Below are positions 24,178 to 31,514 of a stretch of DNA of 32,226 nucleotides, in pieces (position 1 is the first letter of the stretch; each line of letters opens with the position of its first letter). The notes below the pieces were generated by a model that was not told where the DNA came from, did no database searches, and saw only the letters and a program-made list of their open reading frames with translations. The stretch covers positions 1 through 32,226 of the forward strand of contig DASPRM010000104.1 in NCBI GenBank assembly GCA_035624455.1, given 5' to 3'. The DNA is from Terriglobales bacterium (GTDB lineage: Bacteria > Acidobacteriota > Terriglobia > Terriglobales > Acidobacteriaceae). The position numbers were made by a program, and so were the translations under genes.

Positions 24178-24399
24178 CACTCAGCGATCAGCATTCAGCA
24201 GTCAGCCAAAACTTCGAGGGGGAGCCTAGTCCGCTCAGGTCGAGCGGAGAGCTCCCTGCGAATCTACCATTCACCCCTTGCTGGACCTCGACATCGCGTT
24301 GGGGTCTTTTCCTTCACGCATTTATGATTGCCTGGAGAGGGGACTCGAGGTTGGCTATTGAGGGCTGACTGCTGAGTGCTGAATGCTGACTATTGAGTG
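24178..24399. repeat. MITE-like element bounded by inverted heptamer arrays
   Basis: The left arm (24178-24208) and right arm (24362-24399) are imperfect inverted copies of a degenerate CTGANTG heptamer array; the right arm has one extra heptamer. Between them lies a nested stem: GGGAGC (24220-24225) with GCTCCC (24251-24256), enclosing CCGCTC (24231-24236) with GAGCGG (24242-24247). No gene is encoded inside. The right end reaches the start region of rlmH. Confidence 0.55.
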
Positions 24400-24405
24400 C
24401 TCGTT

Positions 24406-24843
24406 TTGAAACTGCGCATCGCCTGGATCGGCCGGACTCGCGAGGCAGCCATCCAATCGCTCACCAACGAATACCTCCGGCGCATCGCCCGTTGCGTACC
24501 TGCGGAGTCACAGGAATTCGCGAGCGAGGCCGCACTGCTCAAGTACCTGGAAAAATCTAATCCACGGCCGGTTCTAGTCGTGCTTGACTCTCGCGGCAAG
24601 CAATTCTCGTCGGAGGATCTGGCGCGATTTCTCGAACAACACCAGAACCGCGGGACCCAGACTCTGATGTTCGCCATCGGTCCCGCCGATGGATTCAGTG
24701 ATCAGGCGATTGCCGCTGCCAGCCTTCAGTTATCGTTGGGAAAGATGACGCTGGCTCACGAACTAGCGCGCGTCGTGCTGCTGGAGCAGCTCTACCGCGC
24801 GTTCACCATCCTGAAAGGACATCCGTACCATTTGGGACATTGA
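24406..24843 (+). CDS. rlmH: 23S rRNA pseudouridine-1915 N3-methyltransferase
   Basis: SPOUT-family enzyme that methylates pseudouridine 1915 in helix 69 of 23S rRNA using S-adenosylmethionine. The start used is TTG 24406, because KLRIAWIGRT then aligns with the E. coli N-terminus (KLQLVAVGTK); an in-frame GTG at 24397 lies inside the upstream repeat. The 145-residue product has LVVLDSRGKQFSSEDLARFL, the SAM-site loop FAIGPADGFSD, and the trefoil-knot end LGKMTLAHELARVVLLEQLY followed by KGHPYHLGH, which is highly diagnostic. The Shine-Dalgarno is poor, so translation may be weak. Confidence 0.95.
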   Translation: MKLRIAWIGRTREAAIQSLTNEYLRRIARCVPAESQEFASEAALLKYLEKSNPRPVLVVLDSRGKQFSSEDLARFLEQHQNRGTQTLMFAIGPADGFSDQAIAAASLQLSLGKMTLAHELARVVLLEQLYRAFTILKGHPYHLGH

Positions 24844-24964
24844 AGATCCGGACGGGTACGTGATCACTTTTGCCGAGCGTGTCGCGACGCTGAGGAGCCT
24901 TCGTGTCATTACCTTGTGCTAACGCCTTGGTTACACCATATGGTTGATGGGTGTTGAGTACGGC

Positions 24965-24970
24965 TAGAAT
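24965..24970 (+). promoter_or_regulatory. Candidate -10 box for ruvA
   Basis: TAGAAT lies 12 bases before the ruvA ATG, with a TTGATG about 15 bases further upstream (24944-24949), slightly short for a standard spacer. The predicted transcript would start almost at the ATG, consistent with the lack of a Shine-Dalgarno there. Confidence 0.4.
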
Positions 24971-24982
24971 GTACGCGTTCCT

Positions 24983-25570
24983 ATGATTGCTCATCTGCGC
25001 GGGCGGCTCCTCGCCAAGCATCCCAATCAGGTCGTCGTGGAAGTCGGCGGCGTTGGCTACGACGTCACTATCACTGTTCCAACCTTTTCGGAGCTGCCCC
25101 CAGCCGGTACATCCGAGGTCTCGTTACACGTTCACACTCACGTGCGGGAAGACGCGCTGGCGCTATACGGATTTCTGCATCACGAAGAGAAGCAACTCTT
25201 CGAGCGGTTATTAAGCGTGAGTGGCATTGGACCGAAGCTGGCGATAACGATTCTCAGCGGCATGCCGGCCGCTGAGATGGTAGGAGCTATCAAGAGCGGG
25301 GATGTGGCCAAGTTGACGCGCATTCCCGGGATCGGCAGAAAGACCGCTGAACGGATGTGTCTGGAATTGCGCGACAAATTGGAAGACTTCGGCGCCGCGC
25401 CAGCGGTGCGCCCGGTTTCCGCGGTGGAGGAAGATGCGCTCTCGGCGCTAATCAATCTCGGCTATCAGCGTCCTGCCGCAGAGCGAGCTCTCGCCGCCGC
25501 CACCCGCAATGGCAAGCCCGAATCCTTCGACATACTTTTTCGCGAAGCTCTGGCGGTGTTGTCGAAATAA
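24983..25570 (+). CDS. ruvA: Holliday junction branch migration protein RuvA
   Basis: DNA-binding subunit that recognises four-way junctions and loads the RuvB motor during recombination repair. The 195-residue product is full length. Domain I begins MIAHLRGRLL and has VVVEVGGVGYDV and EDALALYGFLHHEEKQLF. Domain II has both helix-hairpin-helix motifs, LLSVSGIGPKLAITIL and LTRIPGIGRKTAERM. The C-terminal domain III (about 145-195), which contacts RuvB, includes DALSALINLGYQRPAAERAL. The ATG at 24983 has no Shine-Dalgarno and may be leaderless. RuvB and RuvC genes are not in the window. Confidence 0.97.
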   Translation: MIAHLRGRLLAKHPNQVVVEVGGVGYDVTITVPTFSELPPAGTSEVSLHVHTHVREDALALYGFLHHEEKQLFERLLSVSGIGPKLAITILSGMPAAEMVGAIKSGDVAKLTRIPGIGRKTAERMCLELRDKLEDFGAAPAVRPVSAVEEDALSALINLGYQRPAAERALAAATRNGKPESFDILFREALAVLSK

Positions 25571-25579
25571 CTCCCAGCC

Positions 25580-25630
25580 TGTCATCATGAGCGAGAGCCG
25601 GCACAACGACCCCGGCCCCAGTCGAAACAG
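25580..25630. repeat. Intergenic stem-loop repeat, family A copy 3
   Basis: TGTCATCATGAGCGAG at the left and CCAGTCGAAACAG at the right correspond to the ends of the copies at 759 and 18103. The inner stem here is GCCGG with CCGGC, a third pair of complementary sequences. The outer ATCCT/AGGAT pairing is degraded, so this copy is older or eroded. Confidence 0.6.
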
Positions 25631-25753
25631 TTTGCGTTTGCTGTCTCTGGAAAAGGGGCCTTACCTTTGTCGCTCCTGCTTTTGGAGCGACCGGACCGGG
25701 GTTTCACCGCAGGTTATTTCACTGCCTCCCCAACCTACGCTATTCTTTTCCGC

Positions 25754-26392
25754 ATGCTCTCGCGGTGTGCTGTTCTTGTTCTGCTGATCTCAATTCTGGC
25801 ACTGGCAACAGCAAGCCTCGCCAAAAAGAAGCCCGGCAGCAGCCTGCAGCAAAATCCCGGCCAGACCGCCGATCTCAGCGATCCGCCTTTTTTTGCTGCC
25901 GCACAGAAGTGTGAGAACTGGGCCTGGGCCGCAGGCGTGCAAACGATCCTAAAGGCGCAAGGTGTCAATATCCGGCAGAACTACTGGATTCAGAAGGCCA
26001 ATGCGGGCGAGCTCTGCGTCGAGACGCCTATGGACCTGGGCGACATCGCCAGCGTGATCGACGGGGACTATGTGCTCGACGATGGCGACAAGGTTCACCT
26101 TGATTCCCGTGTCGCCGCGGGCGCTCCCACCGACGTGGGAATGATCGTGGCTAGCATCAAGCTGAACCGGCCGCTACTTCTCTTCTGGAAAAGTCACGCC
26201 TACCTGGTCGAGGGAATTACATACGACGAGTATCTCTATCCCAATGGTCAGCGGATGTTGGAAGCACGGGAGATCAGGCTGGTTGATCCGTACGACAAGA
26301 AGCCAGCCTCATTTGTGAAGGGCCAGGATGATGCCAGCGAAATCAGCGGGACGCTGGAGGTCATCGTCGGGCCAATAACACATTGGCGGTGA
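25754..26392 (+). CDS. Exported papain-like (C39/C70-type) protein, catalytic Cys doubtful
   Basis: A 212-residue secreted protein. The signal peptide is MLSRCAVLVLLISILALATA with cleavage near SLA. The body resembles papain-like peptidases of the C39/C70 type: a helix starting at NWAWAAGVQTILKAQG, a His region KSHAYLVEGITYD (H148) and an acidic partner RLVDPYD (D178). In related proteins the helix normally reads WCWAA; here it reads WAWAA (56-60), with the only nearby cysteine at C53. So it is either an inactive relative or uses a shifted nucleophile. ATG 25754 is used because the longer frame from 25667 would bury the signal peptide; a TATTCT lies 7 bases upstream. Confidence 0.72.
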   Translation: MLSRCAVLVLLISILALATASLAKKKPGSSLQQNPGQTADLSDPPFFAAAQKCENWAWAAGVQTILKAQGVNIRQNYWIQKANAGELCVETPMDLGDIASVIDGDYVLDDGDKVHLDSRVAAGAPTDVGMIVASIKLNRPLLLFWKSHAYLVEGITYDEYLYPNGQRMLEAREIRLVDPYDKKPASFVKGQDDASEISGTLEVIVGPITHWR

Positions 26393-26407
26393 TCCGGCCC
26401 CGCTGGT

Positions 26408-26437
26408 TTGCTCGTTTCGCATCCCGTCCGATATACT
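26408..26437 (+). promoter_or_regulatory. Promoter for rpmH-rnpA-yidD-yidC
   Basis: TTGCTC (26408-26413) and TATACT (26432-26437) are separated by 18 bases, a good housekeeping-type spacing. They lie about 50 bases before the rpmH start, in an A+T-rich leader that also carries TAGGAG ahead of the ATG. Confidence 0.5.
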
Positions 26438-26485
26438 TTAAGTTTGTTTTTAGCGAAATTATTTGGATAGGAGCAGTCAGTTTTC

Positions 26486-26641
26486 ATGCCTAAGCGCACG
26501 TTCCAGCCCAACCGTCATCGTCGCGCCAAGACGCACGGTTTTCGTAGCCGAATGAAAACAAAAGGCGGACAGACGGTGCTGTCCCGCCGCCGCGCCAAAG
26601 GGCGCAAGCGGGTCTCGGTGAAGCCCGGATTCCGCGAATAA
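26486..26641 (+). CDS. rpmH: 50S ribosomal protein bL34
   Basis: Very basic 51-residue ribosomal protein at the start of the conserved rpmH-rnpA cluster. The sequence opens with [19 protein letters not shown] and has the typical core SRMKTKGG and [11 protein letters not shown], as in bacterial L34. An AGGAG lies at about 26468-26472, a little further than usual from the ATG. A promoter-like pair precedes it. The rnpA gene follows after a gap of about 180 bases, longer than in most genomes. Confidence 0.97.
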   Translation: MPKRTFQPNRHRRAKTHGFRSRMKTKGGQTVLSRRRAKGRKRVSVKPGFRE

Positions 26642-26739
26642 TGGCGTGTTGGAAGGCGCTTTTGCTTCTTCTGCTAATACCCCGGGGGCGGGGCTGAATC
26701 CGCCATGCAAATCGCAGGTTTTTCGCCCGACCGGTTGCC

Positions 26740-26758
26740 GGCGAGGGCGTTCCTCGCC
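26740..26758. repeat. Hairpin in the rpmH-rnpA gap
   Basis: GGCGAGG (26740-26746), loop GCGTT, CCTCGCC (26752-26758): a perfect 7-bp stem between the rpmH stop and the likely rnpA start. It could act as an attenuator or processing site, or be a chance palindrome. Confidence 0.35.
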
Positions 26759-26821
26759 AGCATGGCGGTTGCGGAACCGCAGGAAGGAATTGGCCGTAAT
26801 TTTCAGAAGCAGGATCTGTCC

Positions 26822-27292
26822 ATGACAGATGAGGCGCGCCTTCCAGAACGAGTAAGTGGCGGCTTCTCTTTTCCGCGACGGCAAAAACTGCTGAAACACG
26901 CAGATTTTCAGCGCGTCTACAAGGGTGGGAAGCGCCATTTTGGGGGGCATCTGACGTTTTTCTACCTGCCTCAGCGGGATCGGCTAGCTGAAGGCGGGCC
27001 GCGCCTGGGCCTTACCGTCGGACGGGTCTTAGGAGGGGCGGTTGAACGCAATCGCATTCGGCGGCGCGTGCGCGAGGCTGTGCGCCTGCATTTAGGAGAT
27101 TTATCGGTACCCATGGACGTTGTGATTAATCCGAAAAAGAGCGCAGGCACAGTAGCATTCCCACAGCTCCAAGCGGAAGTTATTCGCGCCTTTCAAGTGA
27201 TTCGCCGTGCAGCGGCCGACCGAACCGGCAGCAATTCAAAGAAATTGCGTACAGCATCAAACGAAAGCGGGCGGGAGAAAGAAGGGCAATGA
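26822..27292 (+). CDS. rnpA: Ribonuclease P protein component
   Basis: Protein subunit of RNase P, which matures tRNA 5' ends together with the catalytic RNA. From ATG 26822, with AGGAT six bases upstream, the product has 156 residues. The core begins [20 protein letters not shown] and has [12 protein letters not shown] and the diagnostic RNR element [20 protein letters not shown]-terminal tail beyond the core is polar and basic. The frame is also open upstream to an ATG at 26705, adding 39 residues of poor conservation value; that longer form cannot be excluded. The stop codon overlaps the yidD start as ATGA. Confidence 0.93.
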   Translation: MTDEARLPERVSGGFSFPRRQKLLKHADFQRVYKGGKRHFGGHLTFFYLPQRDRLAEGGPRLGLTVGRVLGGAVERNRIRRRVREAVRLHLGDLSVPMDVVINPKKSAGTVAFPQLQAEVIRAFQVIRRAAADRTGSNSKKLRTASNESGREKEGQ

Positions 27293-27654
27293 TGATTCGC
27301 GACTTCATTCTCTGCTGGCTGAATGCCTACAAGATGCTGCTGTCGCCGCTCTTCCCGCCCGCATGCCGCTTTGTGCCTACCTGCTCGGAGTACGCCATGG
27401 AAGCCGTTACTCGCTATGGCGCGATTCGAGGCAGCTTGAAAACTATATGGCGGTTGCTGCGCTGCCATCCCTTTTCCCAGGGTGGATATGATCCCGTGGT
27501 GAGGAACCCTGCAATTCCCCACGAGCGCGGCGAGTTGCCAGTGCACATCTGCTCCCAAGAAATGGATCAACAATTGGCGGGAGAGCTGTTGTCCTATTCT
27601 CCTGCGGATCTAGAAATTTCGAACACCAGTGCGTGCCAGAATCGGCGCTGCTGA
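27289..27654 (+). CDS. yidD: Membrane protein insertion efficiency factor YidD
   Basis: Small amphipathic membrane-associated protein that improves YidC-dependent insertion. The 121-residue product carries the family signature [17 protein letters not shown] with its conserved cysteines, then [20 protein letters not shown] and QGGYDPV. The family is usually ~70-90 residues; the extra C-terminal ~40 residues here look non-conserved and overlap the proposed yidC start. Start ATG 27289 overlaps the rnpA stop by four bases, an ATGA coupling typical of this cluster. A second ATG follows directly at 27292. Confidence 0.95.
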   Translation: MMIRDFILCWLNAYKMLLSPLFPPACRFVPTCSEYAMEAVTRYGAIRGSLKTIWRLLRCHPFSQGGYDPVVRNPAIPHERGELPVHICSQEMDQQLAGELLSYSPADLEISNTSACQNRRC

Positions 27655-29441
27655 TAGAAAGTAACGGTAACGATTTGCCCGAATACTCCAACCCCTCCCA
27701 GGAACCCGGATCCGAAAAACGGATCCTGCTGGTTTTTGCCATCACCTTTCTTGGCCTGCTGCTTTACCAGTTTTTCCTGACCAAGTACGGCCCCAAGCCT
27801 CCCGCGCGTCCGCCGCAGGAAGCACAACAGCAGGTGCAGACACCTGCGCCAGCACCCAGCACGCAAGCGGAGGCCCCAGCAGCTCCTGCTGGCAAGCGTA
27901 CACCGGCTGGTGTTATGCGTCAGGCGGCCAGCGAGACTACTACGGTGGTTGAGAATGGACTCTACCGCATCGAGTTCACGAATCGCGGCGCACAGGTGAA
28001 GTCGTGGGTGCTGAAAAAGTACACCAACGACCAGGGGAAGCCTCTCAACCTGGTGAACGGGGTGGCTTCAGAAAAATTCGGCTATCCGCTGTCGCTGTTT
28101 ACCTATGACGCCAGTCTGCGCAACAAACTGAATTCTGTTCTCTACCTCACGAATTCCAGGGAAGCGCAGCAAGCTCCGGCGGATGTGAGCTTCGAATATG
28201 CCGACAATGACACTACCGTCCGCAAGACCTTTCACTTCGATGATTCCTATCTGGTGAAAGTCGAAGTTGCGGTTACTCAGAACGGGCACACCGTAAGCGC
28301 GTTTCCCACCTGGCCGGCCGGATTTGGTGATGCTACGACTCCTGCTTCTTACGCCAGCGGCCGCATAGATTACCTTGCGGGGGAGAAGGTCACGCGCCTC
28401 GCTCCCGATCGCAAGGGGAAGGCGATCGGCACCGGCAACACCATTCCGGGGCCGTTCTATTGGGCCGGCGCGCAGGATCAGTATTTCGCCGCGGTCTTCC
28501 TCCCCGACGATCCCATGTCCACCGTTCTGGTCACGCTGCGCAATGCGCTGAACGTGCCGCGCATCGACAAGACAGTAGAGGTGCTGGGGGCCGCGGTTGG
28601 GAGCCTCACCGGTTCCACCAGCATCCGCCTGTTCGTGGGCCCTAAGAGCCTCGACGTCCTGGAATCGGTTCACGCTACGGCGATTGGCGGCCAGCCTGGC
28701 CCCGACCTACGCGGCCTGGTCGACTTCGGCACGTTCAGTATCATCTCCCGCCCGCTGTTCCTCTGGCTGCGCTGGACGTACGAGCGCGTGGTTGCGAACT
28801 GGGGCTGGTCGATCATCGTGCTTACGGTGATCATCAACGTGGCGCTGCTTCCTCTGCGGTTGGCCAGCATGCGTTCGGCGTTGAAGATGCAGAAGATTCA
28901 GCCGCAAATGACGGCCATCAAAGATCGCTACAAGAGTCTCCGCTTCGACGACCCCAAGCGCCGGCAGATGAACGAAGAAATCTCCGCCCTGATGAAGGAA
29001 CAGGGCGTGAATCCGGCGGGTGGCTGCCTGCCCATGCTCATTCAGTTTCCGTTCCTTATCGCTTTCTACACCATGCTAGGCGTGGCCATCGAGCTGCGAA
29101 ACGCGCACTGGCTGTGGTTGAAAGACCTCTCGTCCGCCGATCCTACGCACGTTCTGCCCATCGGAATCATCATTACCACTTTCCTGGTGCAGCGCATGAC
29201 GCCGACCGGAGGCATGGATCCGCAGCAACAGAAGCTGATGAACCTGATGATGCCGGTAATGCTGGGGGTGATCAGCTGGAATCTATCAGCCGGCCTCTGC
29301 CTGTACTGGACCGTCGGTAACCTGATCGCCATCGTGCAGCAGGCCATCATGAACCGCACGGGCTTGGGCAAGGAGATTCGCCAAGTCGCAGACAAGCGCG
29401 CCCGCAAACGCGCCCTCAAACAGAGTCCGTCACGGACATAA
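27633..29441 (+). CDS. yidC: Membrane protein insertase YidC
   Basis: Inner-membrane insertase that folds and inserts membrane proteins alone or with SecYEG. The 602-residue product is the long Gram-negative form. TM1 is at about residues 31-50 ([18 protein letters not shown]). A Pro/Ala/Gln linker leads to the periplasmic beta-sandwich at about 90-345 ([37 protein letters not shown]). The C-terminal 60-kDa IMP core (from about 365) has [25 protein letters not shown]-like [30 protein letters not shown] and the final basic tail. GTG 27633 overlaps yidD by 22 bases; TTG 27675 is an alternative. Jag and mnmE, which often follow, are absent here. Confidence 0.95.
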   Translation: MPESALLIESNGNDLPEYSNPSQEPGSEKRILLVFAITFLGLLLYQFFLTKYGPKPPARPPQEAQQQVQTPAPAPSTQAEAPAAPAGKRTPAGVMRQAASETTTVVENGLYRIEFTNRGAQVKSWVLKKYTNDQGKPLNLVNGVASEKFGYPLSLFTYDASLRNKLNSVLYLTNSREAQQAPADVSFEYADNDTTVRKTFHFDDSYLVKVEVAVTQNGHTVSAFPTWPAGFGDATTPASYASGRIDYLAGEKVTRLAPDRKGKAIGTGNTIPGPFYWAGAQDQYFAAVFLPDDPMSTVLVTLRNALNVPRIDKTVEVLGAAVGSLTGSTSIRLFVGPKSLDVLESVHATAIGGQPGPDLRGLVDFGTFSIISRPLFLWLRWTYERVVANWGWSIIVLTVIINVALLPLRLASMRSALKMQKIQPQMTAIKDRYKSLRFDDPKRRQMNEEISALMKEQGVNPAGGCLPMLIQFPFLIAFYTMLGVAIELRNAHWLWLKDLSSADPTHVLPIGIIITTFLVQRMTPTGGMDPQQQKLMNLMMPVMLGVISWNLSAGLCLYWTVGNLIAIVQQAIMNRTGLGKEIRQVADKRARKRALKQSPSRT

Positions 29442-29548
29442 TGACAATCAAAATCGGTCGCATGTCATCCAGGCTTAATCGATGGCTCACCCGTGATGTC
29501 GATAAGCAATGGTTCCCCAATTTCTGAGGGTCTCATGCTGATTGCTGA

Positions 29549-30304
29549 TTACCTTCCCTGCGCCAGTCGAGCCGCCAGCCGCTCCGGAAGTTTGGCTTCA
29601 AGGATTCGCTTCTGGGCCTTCTCTAGGTCATAGGGAACGCGGTAGAAGGTCACCGTTCGCTTTGCAGAATCAAACATCGCATATCCTGCTCGCCAGTCAC
29701 CGTCTCGCGGCTGACCTACCGATCCAGGATTTATCAGATAGTTGACCGACTTCTCCAGCTTCAGCTCCCAACTCGCCTTGGACTGCAGGGAGCGGTAGTT
29801 CGGGCGCATGGTGGCTTCGTGATTGCCTTCCAGGCGAAAGCCTCCCTGGATATGGGTGTGTCCGAAGAAGGTGACTGGAACCCGCGTGTTGGCAGTGGAT
29901 TCAGCTGCATCCTCAGAAACCAGGATGTACTCATCCTCGTCCCGCGGGGAGCCGTGAACCATTTGCACGCCTTCCAACCCGTCGACTGACAGCGGCCCGA
30001 GCGGCAGCGCTTTCAGCCATTTCAGATTGTCGGGAGTGAGTTGATGATGCGTCCACACGACGGCGGCGGCGGCTATGGGATTGAAACCGCGCACGTCCAT
30101 CAGGCCGGCGCAAGCCTTGTCGTGATTGCCGCGCACGAAATGTTTGCCGAGTTGGCGAGAGCGGTCGATGACTTCATTGGGACTGGCGCCGTACCCGACA
30201 ATGTCGCCCAGGTTGAGCGCCAGGTCATAGGCAGACGCCTCCCCCAGGCAAGCCTCCAAAGCTTCCAGATTTCCGTGAATATCGCTGAGTAGAAGAACGC
30301 GCAC
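29549..30304 (-). CDS. Calcineurin-like metallophosphoesterase (YfcE/MJ0936 type)
   Basis: A 251-residue soluble phosphoesterase. GTG 30304 gives the normal N-terminus RVLLLSDIHGNLEALE with the first metal motif D8-x-H10. Further metal motifs follow in order: LNLGDIVGYGASP, VRGNHDKACAG, VHGSPRDEDE and FFGHTHIQGGF. NPGSVGQPRDGD in the C-terminal half is typical of the YfcE-like group of phosphodiesterases. The open frame continues upstream to 30475 and overlaps the OppD-like gene, but those residues are not phosphoesterase sequence and are rejected. The physiological substrate is unknown. Confidence 0.92.
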   Translation of the reverse strand: MRVLLLSDIHGNLEALEACLGEASAYDLALNLGDIVGYGASPNEVIDRSRQLGKHFVRGNHDKACAGLMDVRGFNPIAAAAVVWTHHQLTPDNLKWLKALPLGPLSVDGLEGVQMVHGSPRDEDEYILVSEDAAESTANTRVPVTFFGHTHIQGGFRLEGNHEATMRPNYRSLQSKASWELKLEKSVNYLINPGSVGQPRDGDWRAGYAMFDSAKRTVTFYRVPYDLEKAQKRILEAKLPERLAARLAQGR

Positions 30305-30420
30305 AGTATCCGGCAAAATCCCATGATAACTGACTATGGTGCAATCAGCGAAATTTTGAGGTCGCGCTACTAGCCCAGTAGATTTGGTTCGCTCGGGCTC
30401 TCCGACTGCCCGATTGCAAC

Positions 30421-31443
30421 TTACCCGATTATCCGATTCGCGCCGCCCGGCAGACTCACCGGACACCTGACCCAATGTTCCGGCTTCACTTCCTCAAGCG
30501 CCGGAAAATTCACGCTGCACTCATCTACGCTGATATCGCAGCGCGGCTCAAAGGCGCAGCCTGCGGGAAGATTCTGTATGGAAGGAACGTAGCCTTCGAT
30601 CGTCCTCAGCGGCTGCGCGCGATCGGTGTGCAGCGTCGGCACAGAGTTCAGCAGTCCCCGCGTGTAGGGATGCAGAGGACTGCGAAAGATCTCCTGTGAC
30701 GGCCCCATTTCCACGATGGAGCCCGCATACATTACCGCCACGCGATGCGCTACCTGCGACACTACCGCCAGATCATGCGAGATAAACAGCATTGCCAGGC
30801 CGAACTTCTGGCGCAATTCCGCCAGCAGCTCGAGAATTTGCGCCTGAATGGTGACGTCAAGCGCGGTAGTGGGCTCATCGGCAATCAGTAACTCGGGGCG
30901 GTTCACGATGGCCATCGCGATCATTACCCGCTGCCGCATGCCGCCAGAAAGCTGATGAGGATAGTCACGGGCACGGCGCTCAGTATCTGGGATTGCCACC
31001 GTCTTGAGCGCCTCAATCGCTTTCTGCCAGGCATCGCTCTTGTGGGGCCGCTGGCCGTTAACGGGAGCGGCATGGGCCAGCACCGCCTCCGCCACCTGGT
31101 CGCCCACTCGCATCACTGGATTCAGTGCGGTCATCGGCTCCTGAAAGATCATTGCCATCCGCGCGCCGCGCAGATGCCGCACCTGGTCTTCGTCAGCAGC
31201 CAGCAGGTTCTGATCTTCCAGAAGGATTTCCCCGGAAACCCGCGCCACGGTTGGCAGGAGCCGCATGATGGCCAGCGAGGTGACCGATTTACCCGACCCC
31301 GACTCCCCTACCAAGCCCAACACCTCGCCCGGCGCGACGGCAAAGCTGACATCGCGCACCGCCATCAGCGGCACAGAGCGGGCTCCGTTCCTGACCGCAA
31401 ACTCCACTCTCAGATGGCGCAATTCCAGCAATGGCGGGGGCAC
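30421..31443 (-). CDS. OppD/DppD-type ABC transporter ATP-binding protein
   Basis: A 340-residue cytosolic ATPase of the peptide/nickel import family. It has Walker [18 protein letters not shown]-loop [13 protein letters not shown], signature [11 protein letters not shown], Walker [13 protein letters not shown] and H-loop FISHDLAVV. The C-terminal oligopeptide extension has [12 protein letters not shown] and a cysteine set (CAFEPRC and two more) that in DppD proteins holds an iron-sulfur cluster. GTG 31443 gives the family length; the open frame to 31620 is rejected. A TATGAT lies 6 bases upstream. No permease or OppF lies next to it; the partners must be outside this window if it works as a transporter. 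Confidence 0.93.
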   Translation of the reverse strand: MPPPLLELRHLRVEFAVRNGARSVPLMAVRDVSFAVAPGEVLGLVGESGSGKSVTSLAIMRLLPTVARVSGEILLEDQNLLAADEDQVRHLRGARMAMIFQEPMTALNPVMRVGDQVAEAVLAHAAPVNGQRPHKSDAWQKAIEALKTVAIPDTERRARDYPHQLSGGMRQRVMIAMAIVNRPELLIADEPTTALDVTIQAQILELLAELRQKFGLAMLFISHDLAVVSQVAHRVAVMYAGSIVEMGPSQEIFRSPLHPYTRGLLNSVPTLHTDRAQPLRTIEGYVPSIQNLPAGCAFEPRCDISVDECSVNFPALEEVKPEHWVRCPVSLPGGANRIIG

Positions 31444-31514
31444 GGCTCTATCATATCGGAGCCGTGAAGGGCGGAATGTGATTCCCTGAGTGCCGACTAC
31501 CGAGTGCTTGCTTC

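Noticed and set aside
30305-30475. N-terminal extension of the metallophosphoesterase
   Set aside because: The extra residues are polar, overlap the OppD-like gene's 3' end and precede the canonical DIHGN start region.
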